DNA of 64,000 nt from Flavobacterium sp. LPB0248 (GCF_013388355.1 NZ_CP058246.1:434001-498000); one strand, 5' to 3'; shown: positions 9,532-19,255, numbered from the stretch's first letter. Made by a program: numbers and translations. The notes: a model not told the origin generated them from the sequence alone.

Positions 9532-12500
9532 ATGCGTAAATTCTTTCTTTTTTTATGTTTCAGCTTTTTTTCGATAAATTTTTCGAATGCGCAAGATTAT
9601 TATTTTAAACATTTTCAGGTTGAAGAAGGACTTTCCAACAATACCGTTTTAACCTCCATTCAAGATAATGATGGTTTTATGTGGTTTGGAACCAAAGATG
9701 GTCTAAATCGTTTTGACGGCTATCGTTTTAAAACCTACAGAAGCAATGGAGACCCTATACATAGTTTAGGAAGCAATTATATACAATCCCTGCATGAACA
9801 CAACGGCACGATTTGGGTTGGAACGGACAAAGGTTTGTATCATTACGATAAAAAGCTGGACAACTTTACGATTTTGAACGAAGCCATAAATGATCGTATC
9901 AATGACATCAATCACGATCAAAAAGACAACATTTGGTTTGTTTCGGGCAACATATTGTATAAGTATGCACCAAAAAAGAAAGAAACGACCACTTTTAATC
10001 CGAACAAATATTTTATTACTACTTCGATAACAAAGGATTATAAAGGTGAAATCTGGGCTTCTTCTTTAAATAAAATCTATCATTATTCTGAAGAAAACCT
10101 TTCTTTCGAAAATATTACTCTAAATCCACCTGCTGATAAAGCCAATTTTAGAATCACTGTTATTTATGCTGTTGATCGCGAAAACATTGTAATTGGTACA
10201 CTCGATCACGGTGTACTCCTATATAATAGAAAAGATAAAACAACAAGCGAACTTAAATTTGGAATTAAAGAACCGGTTTTCGTGCGTCAATTCAGAAAAA
10301 AAGGAAACGACGAACTTTGGATTGCGAGCGAATCGTGTGTTTATGTGTATAATCTGAAAACCAAAACGGCTGTAAATCTGAAGAAAAATTACAACGATCC
10401 GTATGCGATTTCAGACAATGCGGCCTACTCTATTACTATCGATAAAGAAAACGGAATCTGGATTGGAACTTATTTTGGCGGTGTCAATTACCATCAAAAA
10501 CAATATACACAGTTTAAAAAGTACTTTCCGCAGAACAATCAAAACTCCATTAGCGGAAGCGCAGTTCGAGAAATTCATAAGGACGATCATGGCGATTTAT
10601 GGATCGGAACCGAAGATGCTGGCGTGAATCGTTTTAATCCGAAAACACAAAAATTTACATCTTATCCTGTTTCCTATTATAATATTCATGCTCTAATGCC
10701 TCGAAAAGACAAAATTTGGGTGGGAACTTTTGAGCATGGTTTGGATGTTTTGGATAGAAATTCTGGTGCAGTTTTAAAACATTACAGCGCAAATGATGGA
10801 CGAAGCGGACTACATAGCAATTTTATCTTTTCTTTCTACGAAATGAAAAACAAGGAGCTAATTGTCGTAACAACATCTGGACTTTACCGCTACAACGAAC
10901 AAGCCGATAATTTTGAAATACTAAAGTTCTTTCCAGAAACGTATCATTATACCAATATGAAGGAAGACAGTGATGGCAATCTTTGGGCAGGAAGTTACCG
11001 TGACGGATTGTTATTTTATAATCCGAAAACTAAGAAAAAAGAGGTTTTTACCTATGATTATAAAAATCCGAATGGAATAAGCAACAATACTATCAACGCC
11101 ATTTTTGAAGACAGTTTTAAGAATCTTTGGATTGCCACCGAAAACGGATTGAATCTCGTAAACAGACAGAATCATACTTTTACCAAATTCACAACCAAAA
11201 ACGGAATGCCGAGCAATGTTTTCTATTCTATTTTGGAAGACGATTCTAAAAATCTCTGGCTGACAACTTCTAAAGGTTTAGTGAAATTTGGTCCAGATCA
11301 TAAAACCATCAAGATTTTTACCACCGCAAACGGATTACTGAGCGATCAGTTCAATTACAATTCGGCTTTTAAAGATGCAAACGGCGATATGTATTTTGGA
11401 AACCTAAACGGAATGATCAGTTTTAATCCGAAGCACTTTAGCAAAAACAAATACACGCCTTTTATTTACATTACCAATCTACAAATCAACAATAAAGATA
11501 TTGAGGTTAACAGTCCCGACTCTCCTATTTCGCAATCTATCTCGTTTGTGGACGAATTGGAGCTCAACAACAATCAGTCAACCTTTAATCTGGAATTTGC
11601 TTCCTTAAATTATACGGCGCCAGAATTGACAGAATATTGGTTTCAGCTCGAAAACGTCAATAATGATTGGGTTTATTTAGGAAGAAACAACAAAGTTTTC
11701 TTTACCGAACTGGCACCAGGAGATTATGTTTTTAAAGTAAAATCATTGAATAGTTTTGGGGTTTGGAGTAAAGAAATAAAACTTAAAATTACCATTCTGC
11801 CTCCGTTTTACGCCAGCACTTATGCTTATATCTTGTATTTTATATTGTGCTGTGCTGGATTTTATTACATTATCCGTTATTCTCAAAATCTGACTCAGAT
11901 TAAGAATAACCGCAAAATAAAGCATCTAAACGACGAAAAAGAAAAAGAAATCTATCAGGCAAAAATTGACTTTTTTACCAATGTAGCGCACGAAATCAGA
12001 ACGCCTCTAACTTTGATTAAAGGTCCGCTAGAAAAGCTTTTAGGAATGAAATACGAATCGGAAGAAGTGCCTCAGCATCTTTCGATTATGAAAAAAAATA
12101 CTTCGCGCTTATTAAAACTGGTAAATGAATTGCTTGATTTTAGAAAATCGGAAATTGGAGGTTTGAAATTGACTTTCGTCGAAGCGAATGTTTCTTCGAT
12201 GGTTCGAAATTTTCATTTGAGATTCAGCCAATTAATTGAAGAACGCGGATTGGAATTTGACTTGGAATTGGGCGAAAAAGACATTCATGCTTTTGTCGAT
12301 AAAGAAGCTTTTAAAAAGATTCTCAGCAATTTGATCAACAACGCTATTAAATATTCAAACAAAAAGGTTTCCATTTCTTTATTTAGAGATGAAAAGAAAC
12401 TGCATTTGATTGTAAAAAATGACGGAAACATCATTCCGATTCATTTAAAAGATAAGATTTTCGAACCATTTTTTAGGGTTGATGATAGCAGTACGGCTTC

Positions 12501-13461
12501 AGGAACTGGAATTGGACTTTCGCTAGCACATTCTTTGGCGCAATTGCATAACGGAAGTTTAGAACTAATTGAAGATGCTAATTACAATATCTTCGAATTG
12601 GTTGTTCCGTTACATCAGGAAGAAGAGTTTATCCTTTATGCCGATGCAGAGAAAGAACAGACAGAAAATGAAACGCCAAAAGAAGTCGTTGAAATTAAAA
12701 ACGAAAAAGCGCAGGTCTTGGTAGTAGAAGACAACGAAGATCTTTTGAGCTTTATTACCACAGAATTGGCTGGAACTTATACTGTTTTAAAAGCAGAAAA
12801 TGGCGAAGAAGCACTCAAAATCATTCATAACGAAAACATTCAACTTGTTATTTCAGATGTCACAATGCCCGTTATGGACGGAATTACGATGTGTAAAAAG
12901 ATTAAAACCAATCTGGAAACGAGTCATATTCCTGTGATTCTATTGACTGCCAAAAATTCGCTAAAATCTCAAATCGACGGACTTGAAGTTGGTGCAGATG
13001 CTTACGTAGCAAAACCTTTTTCTATGGATTATCTGAAAGTTCAAGCAAACAACTTGATTGAAAACCGTAGACAGATTATGAATTATTATGCGAGTTCTCC
13101 CCTTTCGCACATTAAAAGCATTGCTCACAATAAAACAGACGAAAAGTTCTTGAAAAAACTCGACGACGAAATTCTTAAAAATATTACCGATCAGGATTTG
13201 AGTGTAGAATCGCTTGCCGAAATCATGAACATGAGCCGTTCGACTTTATACCGAAAAATTAAAGACATCACAAACCTGAGTCCGAACGAATTAATTAATA
13301 TTGTACGATTAAAAAGAGCCGCGGAGTTATTATTAAATGAAAACTACAAAATGTACGAAATCGCAGAAATGGTAGGCTACAAATCGCAAACGAGCTTTGG
13401 TCGAAATTTCCAAAAACATTTTAATATGTCGCCAACAGATTATATCAATGCGAATAGATGA
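9532..13461 (+). CDS. Hybrid two-component system sensor/regulator (HTCS) of the polysaccharide locus
   Basis: This single 1309-residue protein senses an oligosaccharide in the periplasm and activates the adjacent operon. It has a signal peptide 1-20 (NFSNAQ), then about 14 Reg_prop propeller repeats to about 640 (FMWFGTKDGLNRFDGYRF and similar), and a Y_Y_Y domain around 680-760 (FQLENVNNDWVYLG). One membrane helix follows at about 765-785. The HisKA domain has its phospho-acceptor at H820 (NVAHEIRTPL). The HATPase has its N box near 936 (NNAIKYSN) and its G box near 991. The receiver has its acceptor at D1109 (VISDVTMPVMDG), and a C-terminal AraC-type HTH pair covers about 1222-1305 (SRSTLYRKIK, GYKSQTSFGRNFQKHF). 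All expected parts are present. Its divergent orientation from SusC supports the regulatory link. Confidence 0.96.
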   Translation: MRKFFLFLCFSFFSINFSNAQDYYFKHFQVEEGLSNNTVLTSIQDNDGFMWFGTKDGLNRFDGYRFKTYRSNGDPIHSLGSNYIQSLHEHNGTIWVGTDKGLYHYDKKLDNFTILNEAINDRINDINHDQKDNIWFVSGNILYKYAPKKKETTTFNPNKYFITTSITKDYKGEIWASSLNKIYHYSEENLSFENITLNPPADKANFRITVIYAVDRENIVIGTLDHGVLLYNRKDKTTSELKFGIKEPVFVRQFRKKGNDELWIASESCVYVYNLKTKTAVNLKKNYNDPYAISDNAAYSITIDKENGIWIGTYFGGVNYHQKQYTQFKKYFPQNNQNSISGSAVREIHKDDHGDLWIGTEDAGVNRFNPKTQKFTSYPVSYYNIHALMPRKDKIWVGTFEHGLDVLDRNSGAVLKHYSANDGRSGLHSNFIFSFYEMKNKELIVVTTSGLYRYNEQADNFEILKFFPETYHYTNMKEDSDGNLWAGSYRDGLLFYNPKTKKKEVFTYDYKNPNGISNNTINAIFEDSFKNLWIATENGLNLVNRQNHTFTKFTTKNGMPSNVFYSILEDDSKNLWLTTSKGLVKFGPDHKTIKIFTTANGLLSDQFNYNSAFKDANGDMYFGNLNGMISFNPKHFSKNKYTPFIYITNLQINNKDIEVNSPDSPISQSISFVDELELNNNQSTFNLEFASLNYTAPELTEYWFQLENVNNDWVYLGRNNKVFFTELAPGDYVFKVKSLNSFGVWSKEIKLKITILPPFYASTYAYILYFILCCAGFYYIIRYSQNLTQIKNNRKIKHLNDEKEKEIYQAKIDFFTNVAHEIRTPLTLIKGPLEKLLGMKYESEEVPQHLSIMKKNTSRLLKLVNELLDFRKSEIGGLKLTFVEANVSSMVRNFHLRFSQLIEERGLEFDLELGEKDIHAFVDKEAFKKILSNLINNAIKYSNKKVSISLFRDEKKLHLIVKNDGNIIPIHLKDKIFEPFFRVDDSSTASGTGIGLSLAHSLAQLHNGSLELIEDANYNIFELVVPLHQEEEFILYADAEKEQTENETPKEVVEIKNEKAQVLVVEDNEDLLSFITTELAGTYTVLKAENGEEALKIIHNENIQLVISDVTMPVMDGITMCKKIKTNLETSHIPVILLTAKNSLKSQIDGLEVGADAYVAKPFSMDYLKVQANNLIENRRQIMNYYASSPLSHIKSIAHNKTDEKFLKKLDDEILKNITDQDLSVESLAEIMNMSRSTLYRKIKDITNLSPNELINIVRLKRAAELLLNENYKMYEIAEMVGYKSQTSFGRNFQKHFNMSPTDYINANR

Positions 13462-13530
13462 TTAGATATTGTGTCAATTAGATAATTAGTCAATTACTCT
13501 CATTATCTAATTATCTAATTGACTCATTGG
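13460..13530. repeat. Interspersed palindromic repeat, family D, between convergent genes
   Basis: An inverted repeat of ATTAGATAATTAG/ATTATCTAATTATCTAAT type lies between the converging HTCS and LytTR genes. It is the same family as 3243-3341 and 16313-16392. Its position and symmetry would let it act as a two-way transcript end, although it lacks a strong T tract. Confidence 0.7.
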
Positions 13531-13534
13531 CATA

Positions 13535-14242
13535 TTATTTAATACCTAACAGTTGATACAATTCTTCTTTTTTATTCAAAGCAACAGAAATAGTTTTCCC
13601 ATCAATCAATTCCACCACATTTCCGTTGAGGCTTCTCACAGCTTCCAAATTTAAAATAAAAGAACGCTGTACACGAAAGAACATCGGTAATTTCAGCACT
13701 ACCTCCATTGACTTTAAAGTTCCTAAAGTTGTGTACGATCCGCCATTTATGACGAATTTCAGATAATCACCTTGGGCTTCTACATAAAGAATTTCACTCA
13801 AAAGAATCTTAATCAGTTTTCCTTCCGATTTGATAAAAATTCGATCGGAATTGATTTGATGAACCGAAGTTGTTTTCTTTAGCGAAAGATATTCTTTGGC
13901 ACGATTTACCGCTTTCAGGAAACGATCAAAACGAACGGGTTTTAAGAGATAATCGGCTGCTCCGGTTTCAAATCCTTCTAGAGCAAAATTGCGATGTGCT
14001 GTGATGAAAATAATAACTGGCGCATTCGTAAGCGACTGCGCCAATTCTAAACCATTAAATTTAGGCATTTCGATGTCGCTGAAAACAATATCAATTTCAT
14101 TTTCCTGTAGAAATAATAAAGCTTTAGAAGCTTCTGCAAACGACTCTTTTAGTTCCAAAAACGGAATTTCAGCAATAAAAGATTCGATAATATCTCTTGC
14201 AATTGGCTCGTCGTCAACAACAATGCATTTTAGTTTTTCCAT
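13535..14242 (-). CDS. LytR/AlgR (LytTR) family response regulator
   Basis: This 235-residue DNA-binding response regulator has a receiver domain at 1-120 with the acidic pocket VVDDE, acceptor D56 (VFSDIEMP), a conserved Thr (FITAH) and Lys (LLKPVRF). A LytTR DNA-binding domain covers about 135-235 (IFIKSEGKLIKILLSEILYVEAQGDYLKF, FRVQRSFILNLEAV). Its start codon overlaps the stop of the partner kinase by one base (TAATG at 14239-14244), which indicates translational coupling. Targets are not evident. The family commonly controls membrane or cell-envelope genes. Confidence 0.93.
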   Translation of the reverse strand: MEKLKCIVVDDEPIARDIIESFIAEIPFLELKESFAEASKALLFLQENEIDIVFSDIEMPKFNGLELAQSLTNAPVIIFITAHRNFALEGFETGAADYLLKPVRFDRFLKAVNRAKEYLSLKKTTSVHQINSDRIFIKSEGKLIKILLSEILYVEAQGDYLKFVINGGSYTTLGTLKSMEVVLKLPMFFRVQRSFILNLEAVRSLNGNVVELIDGKTISVALNKKEELYQLLGIK

Positions 14243-15351
14243 TATTTTCTTAAAACTATTTTTAAATCGACTTTAAACGAATTTTGCAGTCTTTCAATTT
14301 CTAATTTATATTGATCGGGATATAGCAATTCTAAACGTTTACGGGCATTCTCTACTCCTATTCCGCCAAAATCAGAATCATTTTCCCTTTCTTCCGAATC
14401 GTTCTCTAAGCTGAACCAAAAAGTATTGTTTTCAATCTTAATGTCGAGTTTTATAAAGGCATTTTTACTTTTTAAACCATATTTAAAAGCATTTTCTATG
14501 AAGGTAAATGTTAGAAGTGGCGCAACAAAAAGTCCTGCAGTTTGTCCGTCAATAGTAACGTGAATATTGGTATCATCGGCATAACGCATTTTTTCTAAAG
14601 CGATATAATTTTTGATAAAATCCAATTCTTTTTCCAAACGGACAATTTCGGTATTCGATTCATAGAGGGTATAGCTCATAATATCAGAAAGATTCAAGAT
14701 TAATTCTGGAGCCAGATGGTCTTTTCTAACCGTTAGTCCGTAAAGATTATTCAAGGTATTAAATAAAAAATGCGGATTTAACTGCGCTTTTAGAAAGTCT
14801 TTTTCAATTTGAATATTCTGAATTTCCAAAGCTGTTTTTTCTCTTTCAATTTGGAATTTCGTGTTATACAATTTCGTGATTTCGACCAATATTTTAGCAA
14901 AACAAAAAGGTGAAAGCAATGAAATAATAATTATGGTTTGCGAAAGCATTCTTTTTGGAGAAACCGCTTCCAGAAAAGTTTGATTTGCACTCATTTTAAT
15001 GACGCCTTTCAGTTCTCCAAAAGTAATTTCAAGACCTAAAGCATAATAAATCAATGAAATAAAATACGTTGACGCCATCCAGACAAATATTGAAACTGGA
15101 AAAACCAATAGCAACAGTATTATAATTCGAGTTTTGCTTCCTGAGAATATTTTTGGCAATAGTAAATAAAACAGCATATAAAATACAATCATATTTACTA
15201 ATGCCATTCTTATTGTTAGCAAAACAGCATCAAAATAGACTAATTTATAGCCAATTACATAGCTCAAAAAAAGCAAAATGGAAAAACCTAACCACATGAA
15301 AACGTGCAGTAAAATTCGATTTCTTCTGGTAAAAAAGCGATCAAAATTCAT
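14242..15351 (-). CDS. LytS-type membrane sensor histidine kinase
   Basis: This is the partner kinase of the LytTR regulator. Four or so membrane helices cover the first half (FMWLGFSILLFLSYVIGY and following). A short coiled region leads to the His_kinase domain with acceptor H194 in QLNPHFLFNTLNNLYGL, and then the HATPase (FTFIENAFKYGLK, GIGVENARKRLELLY). I chose the ATG at 15351, giving MNFDRFF and 369 residues, because it starts just ahead of the first helix. The frame stays open to ATGs at 15402 and 15474, the latter overlapping the upstream protease gene by 23 bp. A TATATTTG box at 15433-15426 could give the pair its own promoter downstream of the 15474 ATG. Confidence 0.88.
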   Translation of the reverse strand: MNFDRFFTRRNRILLHVFMWLGFSILLFLSYVIGYKLVYFDAVLLTIRMALVNMIVFYMLFYLLLPKIFSGSKTRIIILLLLVFPVSIFVWMASTYFISLIYYALGLEITFGELKGVIKMSANQTFLEAVSPKRMLSQTIIIISLLSPFCFAKILVEITKLYNTKFQIEREKTALEIQNIQIEKDFLKAQLNPHFLFNTLNNLYGLTVRKDHLAPELILNLSDIMSYTLYESNTEIVRLEKELDFIKNYIALEKMRYADDTNIHVTIDGQTAGLFVAPLLTFTFIENAFKYGLKSKNAFIKLDIKIENNTFWFSLENDSEERENDSDFGGIGVENARKRLELLYPDQYKLEIERLQNSFKVDLKIVLRK

Positions 15352-15425
15352 TGAAGCAATTTTATCTAAAAAATATCCCGAAGTCGATGTGGTATTTGGC
15401 ATGTAATAGGTTTGTAAAGCAGTTT

Positions 15426-15433
15426 CAAATATA
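15426..15433 (-). promoter_or_regulatory. Possible -7 box ahead of the LytS/LytTR pair
   Basis: TATATTTG on the minus strand fits TAnnTTTG, but no good TTTG lies 17-20 bases upstream. If it is real, it makes the starts at 15402 or 15351 more likely than the one at 15474. The box is at the very end of the upstream protease gene region. Confidence 0.3.
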
Positions 15434-15451
15434 ACTTTAATTTGGCAGGTT

Positions 15452-16189
15452 TTATAAAATTCTAATAACCGCATTGATCAAATTAATCGTGTTATGACCT
15501 AGAATAGAATAAATAAGATTTCCTGAAAACTGTCTTAAAATACCAACACTCAAAGAAGAAATTAATGTTAAGTAGACCATTGTAATAATATCAAATTTCA
15601 GATGTAAATCTTGATCCAGAATCGCTCCGTGAGAAACTCCAAATAAAACCGTTACAATAACAAACGCCCAGCCAAATCTAATGCCTCGATAGTTCCATTT
15701 TGGCACAAAAGCTTTGTCTAAAAGCCATAAAGAGATTCCTCTAAAAAGGATTTCCTCCGTTAAACCAGGCATTGTCGCTTGAAAAAGGAAGGTTTCTAGA
15801 TTAAAAGCATTTCCCTTTGGAAATAAAATGAGCTTAAAAATTATATCAAACAAAGTAAATCCAAAGAAAACTAGTAATCCAAATTTCAAGCTTGCTGGCG
15901 AATTGGTTTTAGAAGTAAATCCGATTTTGATTCTTTCTTCTTTTGAAACCGAAAAGATAATAACCAAACCTAAAATTAAACTCAGAACTTTTCCTGCCCA
16001 ATTGAAATTTAAGTTTAGAAAATCAAGATCTATTAATTGTTTCCCGGAAGCCTGTAAAAACACATCGGCAAGGAAATATAAAATGAAAAATACTAAATAC
16101 TTTAAGTTTGGTTTTTCCGATTTGAAATACGCAATAACAATAAGCGGAGCGATTAACAAAATCCAAAGAAGAGGCGTAAATAATGACAT
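15452..16189 (-). CDS. CPBP family intramembrane glutamic/metallo-endopeptidase (CAAX/Abi type)
   Basis: This 245-residue polytopic membrane protein has the three CPBP motifs: EEILFRG (motif 1, glutamate pair), FGVSHG (motif 2 His) and LGHNTIN (motif 3 His/Asn). About seven hydrophobic segments are visible. The family includes CAAX-prenyl proteases and bacteriocin-immunity-like proteins, and its substrates in Bacteroidota are mostly unknown. I chose MSLFTPLLW at 16189 because the twelve upstream codons to 16222 are lysine/isoleucine-rich and unlike a membrane-protein start. It is immediately upstream of the LytS/LytTR pair, so it may act in envelope-stress sensing with them, which is an inference. 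Confidence 0.85.
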   Translation of the reverse strand: MSLFTPLLWILLIAPLIVIAYFKSEKPNLKYLVFFILYFLADVFLQASGKQLIDLDFLNLNFNWAGKVLSLILGLVIIFSVSKEERIKIGFTSKTNSPASLKFGLLVFFGFTLFDIIFKLILFPKGNAFNLETFLFQATMPGLTEEILFRGISLWLLDKAFVPKWNYRGIRFGWAFVIVTVLFGVSHGAILDQDLHLKFDIITMVYLTLISSLSVGILRQFSGNLIYSILGHNTINLINAVIRIL

Positions 16190-16312
16190 AATTTTGATTT
16201 TTAAGGTTTTAATTTGAATCAAAAGTATATCGGGAGTATATCAATTAAAATTGTGATCGGTAGAACACATGATCTGCTCGGTGAAAATGTCATTTTAGAC
16301 GATAATAGAATT

Positions 16313-16392
16313 TGATAATTAGAAAATGTGCCAATTAGATAATTACTCTCATTATCTAATTGGCACATTTTCTAATTGACACATTGACTAAT
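16313..16392. repeat. Interspersed palindromic repeat, family D
   Basis: The inverted repeat has GATAATTAGAAAATGTGCCA in the left arm and TGGCACATTTTCTAATTG in the right arm, around a central ATTAGATAATTACTCTCATT. It ends at the stop codon of the receptor gene. It is the clearest copy of family D. Confidence 0.78.
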
Positions 16393-16394
16393 TT

Positions 16395-18599
16395 CTACCA
16401 CATATATTTCAAAATCAAACGTGCATTAAACGGCGTTCCTGCTGTAAAATGAATTTCTTCTACAGGATCGGTTTCATTTGCCAATCTTGATTCAGTTAAG
16501 AATTGTGTTTCTTTCCATTTGGTATTGAAAATATTGTCGATGTTTACGCCAATCGAAACTTTCTTAATCTGATAATTTACAGAGAAATCGGTAATACAAT
16601 ACCCTTTTGCCACAACCGAATTGTCTTCATTTGCTGGTCTGTCTCCTAAGAAACGAGTTCTTATACTTCCTGAGAAACCTTTTAAATCTTTAACCGAAAT
16701 TCCGTTCATTAAAGTATTTTTTGGCGCCAATGGCAGATAATCGTTTCCTTTAGGCTCATCTATCGCTCTTGCGTGCGTATACGTGTAATCGGTATTCCAG
16801 AACAACCAATTGGTCAATTGATACCTGAAACCAAAATCGAAACCTTTTCTTTCTGTTTTTCCGCTTGGTTCAACAACCGCTTCGTCTCCAACATAAACAA
16901 ATTCCTGCGCCAAATACAAATACCAAATTGCCGAATTAATAATCATACGGGGAAATGGTTTCCAGTTGATTCCTAAATCTGCTCCGTAGGTTTCTGGAAG
17001 AATTTTTTCCCCTTTTTGCGCCACTACTACACGCGTATCATTGCTATGAAATCCTTTTCCTAATTTCAGGAAATAGTTTAATTTATCATTTTGAGTATAC
17101 AAAAAGTTCAGTTTCGGACTCACAATTGCTTTTGTCTGTGTCTGATTCGTGTAGGTTGCCGCCAATTGATCTTCGTAACCAAATTTGAAATAATCTAAAC
17201 GCAAACCTCCGTTTACCAGCCATTTTCCAGATGTAAAATCAAGACTTGAATACGTAAATAAATTGGTCTGATTTACAGTTCCTAAACTCAAATACTCTAA
17301 AACTGTTTTTCTGTTTAAAGTATGCGATAATTCTACATCTTTATTATTATCATTTCGAAGTCCAGCGCCCAATTTAAAACGCCATTGATTGTTTAATTTC
17401 TGATCGTATTCTGACTGAAAACCAACAATGGTTCTATTTTCTTTCTGTTTAATCTGATCTCCGTTTACAGGATCATTTAAGAAAAAAGTAAAATTAGAAT
17501 ATAGTTCAAAATCATATTTGCTTAAATAAGCACTGCTTTTAATATGCGTATTTTCGTCAATTTTCGCATCATACTGCAAATTGAAATTGGTTCTATCGGT
17601 ATTTCCACCTTCATTTGGATCGATTGCTCCGAAATGCGAAATGGTTCCATCATTTACAGCGCGATCTGGAATCTGTCCGCTAGCATCCCATTGGCTTTTA
17701 AAATGCGAAACTGAGATAGCCAAACGATCCCCATTTTCCATTTTAGCATTGTATTTTCCAAACAAATTTATTCGATTAAAGTTCTGAGGAGCATCAAAAT
17801 ATCCATCGGTCATCATGTATTCTCCCGCAAAATAAGCCGACTGGTTTTCTTTATTCAATAAATTAAACATGGCAACAGTACGGAAAGTATCAAACTGTCC
17901 GCCCTCAAAAGAAATAGAGCTATTTTGCAATGCATTTTTGGTATTAAAACCAACATATCCTGCAGTGGTAAAATCGCCTTTATCTGCAAAATAAGCACCT
18001 TTATCAAAATCAATATTATCAACCGTTTCCGGAATTACAAAATGCAAATCAGAATAACCTTGTCCATGTGCGTGCGAAACCATATTTACTGGCATTCCGT
18101 CAACGGTAATATTGATATCGGTTCCATGATCACAGTCAAAACCTCTTAAAAAAATCTGTTCTGCTTTTCCTCCACCAGCATGCTGACCTATGAAAAGTCC
18201 TGGAACCTTACGCAATAAATCCTGAGAATTTGAAATAGGCTGAATTTCAAAATCGATTTTAGAAATCGTGTTCAGGTATTTTAAATTATTACTGATTTTA
18301 ACTTCTTCCAATAAAAATGGCTTTTCTTCCAATTGAATAGAAAGAAAATCTAATGAGGCAAGTTTAATTTTTTGAGTAGAGAATCCCTTTTTGGTAATAA
18401 CCAAACTATCATTTACCTGCACAGATTCTAAGGTAAATTTTCCGTTTGCATCACTATGAGCGTGTGTTTTAGAATTTAGATTTCGAATTAAAACTTCTGA
18501 TGATGCTTTTCCATCAGAACCATTTACAATACCATTTAGAGATTGAGCATTAATTGCAAAAGAAAAAATAAAGAGGATAAAGGAGAATAAGAACTTCAT
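16395..18599 (-). CDS. TonB-dependent outer-membrane receptor
   Basis: This 734-residue receptor has a signal peptide (SFAINAQ), a carboxypeptidase-like domain at about 20-95, a plug at about 100-240 (SNSQDLLRKVPGLFIGQHAGGGKAEQIFLRGFD, ITVDGMPVNMVSHAHGQGY) and a barrel ending in LILKYMW. It lacks the STN domain and the siderophore-type signature. The His-rich SHAHGQGYSD loop in the plug is notable. The substrate is unknown, and metals or small organic ligands are possible. It stands alone with no SusD. A weak promoter lies at 18634-18664. Confidence 0.9.
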   Translation of the reverse strand: MKFLFSFILFIFSFAINAQSLNGIVNGSDGKASSEVLIRNLNSKTHAHSDANGKFTLESVQVNDSLVITKKGFSTQKIKLASLDFLSIQLEEKPFLLEEVKISNNLKYLNTISKIDFEIQPISNSQDLLRKVPGLFIGQHAGGGKAEQIFLRGFDCDHGTDINITVDGMPVNMVSHAHGQGYSDLHFVIPETVDNIDFDKGAYFADKGDFTTAGYVGFNTKNALQNSSISFEGGQFDTFRTVAMFNLLNKENQSAYFAGEYMMTDGYFDAPQNFNRINLFGKYNAKMENGDRLAISVSHFKSQWDASGQIPDRAVNDGTISHFGAIDPNEGGNTDRTNFNLQYDAKIDENTHIKSSAYLSKYDFELYSNFTFFLNDPVNGDQIKQKENRTIVGFQSEYDQKLNNQWRFKLGAGLRNDNNKDVELSHTLNRKTVLEYLSLGTVNQTNLFTYSSLDFTSGKWLVNGGLRLDYFKFGYEDQLAATYTNQTQTKAIVSPKLNFLYTQNDKLNYFLKLGKGFHSNDTRVVVAQKGEKILPETYGADLGINWKPFPRMIINSAIWYLYLAQEFVYVGDEAVVEPSGKTERKGFDFGFRYQLTNWLFWNTDYTYTHARAIDEPKGNDYLPLAPKNTLMNGISVKDLKGFSGSIRTRFLGDRPANEDNSVVAKGYCITDFSVNYQIKKVSIGVNIDNIFNTKWKETQFLTESRLANETDPVEEIHFTAGTPFNARLILKYMW

Positions 18600-18633
18600 T
18601 GCTATTTTGATAATTATTGGGATAGTATGAACA

Positions 18634-18664
18634 CAAAAATAGCATAATTAAAAGAATAACCATA
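18634..18664 (-). promoter_or_regulatory. Promoter of the TonB-dependent receptor gene
   Basis: On the minus strand TATG (18664-18661) is followed after 19 bases by TATTTTTG (18641-18634). The -7 element is perfect and the -33 element has one mismatch to TTTG. It lies 35 bp ahead of the start codon. Confidence 0.45.
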
Positions 18665-18697
18665 AAAAAAGCTCTAAATCAAAAATTCAGAGCTTTT
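18664..18697 (-). terminator. Intrinsic terminator of the DoxX gene
   Basis: AAAGCTCT (18668-18675) pairs with AGAGCTTT (18689-18696) across a short A-rich loop. On the minus strand the hairpin is followed by a run of T. It ends the DoxX transcript just ahead of the receptor promoter. Confidence 0.75.
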
Positions 18698-18726
18698 CTA
18701 TATAGAAACCTTTTACTTTGAGAAAA

Positions 18727-19113
18727 TTAATCCCATGTATTGGTTTTAGAAACGGCATATTTACCAGCTCCTGTAAAGAACAATGCTAGAGCACCAAACA
18801 AATAAAGCCCTAATAATTCTAAAGCATAACCTCCATGATCGCTGATAGAGAAAATCTCCTGAGCATGTGCTGTTGCAACTGCCACGATACAAGTTATTGC
18901 CAAAAGAACAGCAGCAATTCTAGTTCTAAATCCTAATAAAATAGCAATTGGAGCTAAAACTTCGCCAATGTAAACAGCATAGCCAAATGCGCCCATATTT
19001 TCTACAAGGAACGAAATTCCGTGAATCAGTTTAGAAACACCGTGAAAGAGCATTAATCCACCAGTACTTAAACGCAATAGCAATAATCCAAGGTCTGTAT
19101 TTTTTGAAATCAT
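18727..19113 (-). CDS. DoxX family membrane protein
   Basis: This 128-residue four-helix membrane protein of the DoxX/SURF4 type has LLLRLSTGGLMLFHGVSKLIHG near the N-terminus, which is the family signature, and hydrophobic segments at about 8-28, 45-65, 67-85 and 97-117. DoxX proteins are linked to thiosulfate:quinone oxidation or oxidative-stress complexes, but most bacterial members have no assigned role. It appears monocistronic with its own terminator. A second DoxX protein is encoded at 21175. Confidence 0.88.
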   Translation of the reverse strand: MISKNTDLGLLLLRLSTGGLMLFHGVSKLIHGISFLVENMGAFGYAVYIGEVLAPIAILLGFRTRIAAVLLAITCIVAVATAHAQEIFSISDHGGYALELLGLYLFGALALFFTGAGKYAVSKTNTWD

Positions 19114-19255
19114 AAATAATTTTGTTTAGGTTAAAAATTTATATCAATTGGGTTTGTAAGCCGACTAAAATACAAAAATTTCCTATTTAAAAACAATATT
19201 ATTTAAAACAATTCCAAATAACCGTTTTTAGGCTATCACAAAGCTCATTTTAGCT

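Noticed and set aside
14242..15474. Longest form of the LytS-type kinase starting at 15474
   Set aside because: The extra 41 residues overlap the protease gene and do not look like the start of a membrane protein. The ATG at 15351 directly precedes the first helix.
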